Shown piece after piece: positions 60,725 through 64,000 of a DNA stretch of 64,000 nucleotides. Source of the stretch: Aquila chrysaetos chrysaetos (Eukaryota; Chordata; Aves; Accipitriformes; Accipitridae); NCBI RefSeq assembly GCF_900496995.4, contig NC_044004.1, positions 57,318,224-57,382,223 on the forward strand. Reading direction: 5' to 3'. The notes under the pieces are model-generated. The model searched no databases, was not told the origin of the DNA, and saw only the letters and a list, made by a program, of their open reading frames with translations. Position 1 is the first letter of the stretch, and each line of letters starts with the position of its first letter. Both the position numbers and the translations under genes were made by a program.

Positions 60725-60960
60725 ATATAAACTTTTAAGATCATTTTGGTTTGGGGAGCTGAGGCATGCTTCTGATTTATTACGCATCAATTACATGCAA
60801 GCTTTTGTGAGCTAGATGAGGCTGTTAGGAAGGGTTGCTTTTGCTGTGGAGTATAATGAGCAGATAAACTTTGCCATTCATCATTGTTGCCCACCTTTCC
60901 CACAGTAAAATTATTAGCTCATTTTCTCATAATCAACCTGGCTGACCCTCAAATTGTTAA
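60725..60960. promoter_or_regulatory. Candidate enhancer
   Basis: GATTTATTACGCATCAATTAC (shortened: TTATTACGCATCAATTAC, about 60,776-60,793), CATTCATCATTGTTGCCC (60,876-60,893, SOX-type ATTGTT) and AAATTATTAGC (60,908-60,918) lie within a compact non-repetitive stretch. Inference from motif density. Confidence 0.25.
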
Positions 60961-60969
60961 CAAACCAAA

Positions 60970-63900
60970 AATAAAGTGTCCTTATATGCATTCCGCAGTG
61001 GCATGCATGTTAGCTTAAATGACTGCATTAGACATTTAGTATCCTGATAGCTGTCTCCTCTCTTCTCCCTACCTGCCCTCCCCACCTTTTTTTTTAAGGA
61101 AAAGCAGCGGTACATTGGTTCATTGCCCCCACAGGCTGTATAGAAGTAATACCACCAAGTGCAGACTGCGTTGCGTTTTCTTCTGAGCAAAACCAGTTGC
61201 ACATGTCAGAGCTTAATGCCTGTCATCCTTGATTTGCCCCCAACCTTGTTCTCTCCCTGATGTGTTTTGGGGGAGGGGTTGGGGTGGAAGAGGGAGGGAG
61301 CAAAGGTTTGTGTTGGCAAGAAAAGCAGCGACTGTGCTGCGCAATCACACTTCAGGTACAAGGATGCACATAAGCTTACGGGAACTCAACCAGCACAATG
61401 CAAGGCGTTCATCCCTTCACCTGCATTCCTGAGCTCAAGACCACTGCAGCTATTAGACTTCTGGCTAAAGGACTAGCCTGGCAAACACTTCGCATAACCT
61501 TGCCAGCTAGGAGCAGTTCTGCAGGACTTGCAGGATCAGGTCCTCATTGCTGGAGGTGTGGATTTAAATAACAAAAAGTCACCTGACCCTTTTCAAGGAG
61601 AGCTCACCTGCCACCCTTCCAAGGAAGAGTGAAGAGAGGCATTTAAAATGCTTCCATTAATTTTCACTATCTGTAGTAAAGTTATTTACTTAAGCTGAAA
61701 AAAGCCTCAGCTATGATTTATGAGTTTCATTCAAAGTAGTCCCATATCTTAGATTTGTCTATAGTTCCCAGCTTTTTAAGTCCAGTTGAGTGTGTACTTT
61801 ACAATGGCGAGCTTTTCATCCACACTGCTGCTTTGTGCACTAAGAGTATGACTATGTTATGGACAAACAGTAATCAATTAGTGAAATGGTATCTCGTGAC
61901 TGAGAATATGAAGTGGGCTTTGCGGGAACTGACAACAGCTCTTTTAACTCACCCATTTCTGTATGTCTTTTAAATATCCCAAAATATCAAAGGTCTTTCA
62001 TTAGAGCTGCAAACTCTTGCAAATCCATGTGGGCCACTGGATACCTCGGAAGACTATGAACTGATGTGAGCCGGCAGCAAATGGCGAGTTGCCAGAACGA
62101 AGAACAACCGACTGTTTTCAAAGCTTTGAAAATATTTGAAAAGGAAGGACAGAGAGAGGAGTGTTGCAGTTCCTTTCAGGACTGCTCAAATACTGCTCTT
62201 CCAAGTGTCAGCTGCGGGAGTCTGAAAGTCTTAGCGAGAGTTAAAACACAATCTGCCAGTTTTTTCCCCCTCTTTTAGCTTGGCGGCAGTGAATTTTCTG
62301 TCTCTTCATGTTGCATCTCGCCATAAAGAGGAAAATTTAAACAGGAGAAAGAATGTGCTTTGAATTATTGGAAATGAAAGGAAAGCAGGAATGCCAGCTC
62401 GTTCTGGAATCCCAACCCTTTCTCAGCACAGCAATCCCAAGTTTTTATCCAGTCTTGTAATTTGGTTAAAGGCAGAAACATTCACGTTAGATCTGTGTTT
62501 TAAAACAAACATCCTGTTCACAAAATCTAGATTTTTTACTGGTTTCCAGTTTCCCTGAAACACCAGAGGGAGATTCCACAGAAAGGCAAACGCCTGTCTC
62601 CCTGTAATAAGCTTTTTTCTCTAGTAGCTCTCTAACTAAATGTTTCTTGCCACAAAATACATAAAATTCCCCATATACTGCCCATTAAATGTTAAGTTTT
62701 AAATGGCTATAGTAAAAACCGCGTTCTGTGTAAGCGAGGATGTAACAAGAAGGAACTCAGAAATGGCCTCAGTTGTGTGGAAGCATGAACTGCAGCCCAT
62801 CCATTGATCCTCAGAACAGGATTAATAGTGGCCTTCTGAAGAAAAAGCTAAAATCTCTCTTGCCAAGTAATAAAAAGCTAGAATTAGAAAGGGGGGAAAA
62901 TGTCTGTAGCCAAGATGGTAACTACAGAATATCTTAAGAAGCTTAAGAACCTTAAGAAGCTAGGCTGTAACTCCTTGATAAACACTGGCATGATGTGAAG
63001 TGGGCGTCTCTTGATTTACAATTTGTTTGGGCCCTGGGCCATTTTATCTATGATTAGTCAATAACCAAGTTCTTTCCAAGCTCGTATGTTGAGTATTCAA
63101 ACTGAAAATGTAGTCCCACATCTTCAACTCCAACCTAAAACTGAAGGGGATGGCAACAGTACCTGTGCCAAGCTCTCTTGTGTGCTCAGAACTGTGGCAA
63201 GGCAGTGCCGGCTCCCACGTTTTGTTTGTGTCCCAGAGTTGTGCTTTTATCAAGGTTAGATCTCGACTGCTCTTAGGTCGTCAGCTGGCTCTGGTCATCA
63301 AAAACACGTTGTCTTTCATCTCTTGTACATCTGGAGAGTCAGTTGTAACTATTTTCTCAGACGTAGATTTCAGTACGATAATCCATGCCATTGTTGCATG
63401 TAGATTGCAATAACCCACATGAAAACTGCTCCTGAAGACCACACACGAATGCAGAAAGAAGCTGAATGGCAACTGTAGCTCTAGGGAGCATCTTCTAATA
63501 GACCTCTAAAAATGCATTAGATTCTTATCTTCTGTGGTGCCTCAGCAACAGTGGAAGTCAGAAGAGATGTTTGTGCCAGTAGCTCACAGACTTAAACATA
63601 CTGAAGTCAGGTTTTAAGGAAACAACCTCCTCTATAAAGCTCTGCTAGAAGTAATGAGCCTGTTCTGTTGATTTCAATGCGATTTATTCAGTCCCTCTCA
63701 CGCTGAGGGAATAAAACTGATTTTAGTTACTGGGGAGAAAGCCAAGTTAATTCATACAGGTATTTGAAATATTATATAGGCAGATATTATAGCTGCTTGT
63801 ATATCAAACATCTGAACTCATGGAAAATCCAGCAGAATGTGGTATGTGCATACGGTCTCCAAAGAACAGACTGTTGCATTTGCTTTGTGACCTCCGTGCA

Positions 63901-64000
63901 TCTGGTCAGGGAACAAATGGTATGGATATAGATCCACCCGGGGAGCAGATCAGATGTCATGAACTGGGTTGTTTATTCTGTCTAAGAGGGGAGCATTAAT
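60970..64000. other. Right-end non-coding DNA, no gene recognised
   Basis: AT-rich unique sequence. About 62,060-62,330 is a compact non-repetitive block with a 70-codon frame (62,066-62,278, +) whose composition is unremarkable, but no splice context supports it. Near 63,661-63,690 a phrase around TTGATTTCAATGCGATTTATTCA (shortened: TTGATTTCAATGCGAT) resembles a common sauropsid repeat. Nothing else was recognised to the window end. Confidence 0.45.

Overview
This window reads as vertebrate nuclear DNA, most likely from a bird. There are no bacterial-style operons and no continuous coding genes. The only clear interspersed repeats are decayed CR1-type LINE fragments (about 11,280-11,755 and 39,345-39,562, both antisense) and one tRNA-derived MIR/CORE-like SINE (32,162-32,252, minus strand). 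L1, Alu and B1 elements were not seen, and repeat density is low, as in birds. A crocodilian or turtle source is less likely but cannot be excluded by eye.

Layout. Positions 1-21,000 are fairly GC-rich non-coding sequence. It contains TG/TA-rich simple repeats, one AT-rich hairpin (10,551-10,604), one old CR1 fragment and several motif-dense stretches that look like candidate developmental enhancers (about 2,040-2,170, 7,265-7,560, 8,165-8,350, 18,640-18,790, 19,440-19,800). Positions 21,180-23,350 form a strong CpG island, the only convincing promoter here. Inside it are a near-consensus CRE, a perfect YY1 motif (AAGATGGCGGC), two tiny upstream ORFs, and long G-runs downstream of the probable start. 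The YY1 orientation and the G-rich + strand suggest rightward transcription. From about 23,400 to the end the DNA is AT-richer, with no recognisable coding exon, and is best read as the first intron of that unidentified gene or as intergenic DNA beside it.

The most unusual signal is in the right part: three same-strand copies of an approximately 80 bp module (28,227-28,306; 33,470-33,551; 35,342-35,424). Each has two E-box-like hexamers followed by an identical TGTTTACAAACA forkhead-type core. The distance from the second E-box to the core is 13 bp in all three. Two copies lie in isolated CpG-rich patches. Other notable items are an exact match to the RFX X-box pattern (41,252-41,265), an inverted pair of about 77-82 bp repeats sharing a 19 bp identical core (43,569-44,250), and a run of 28 G (26,826-26,853).

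Limits: conservation cannot be judged from one sequence, so every enhancer call rests on motif content alone. The gene driven by the CpG island was not identified. All long open frames examined look like chance frames in GC-rich or low-complexity DNA.
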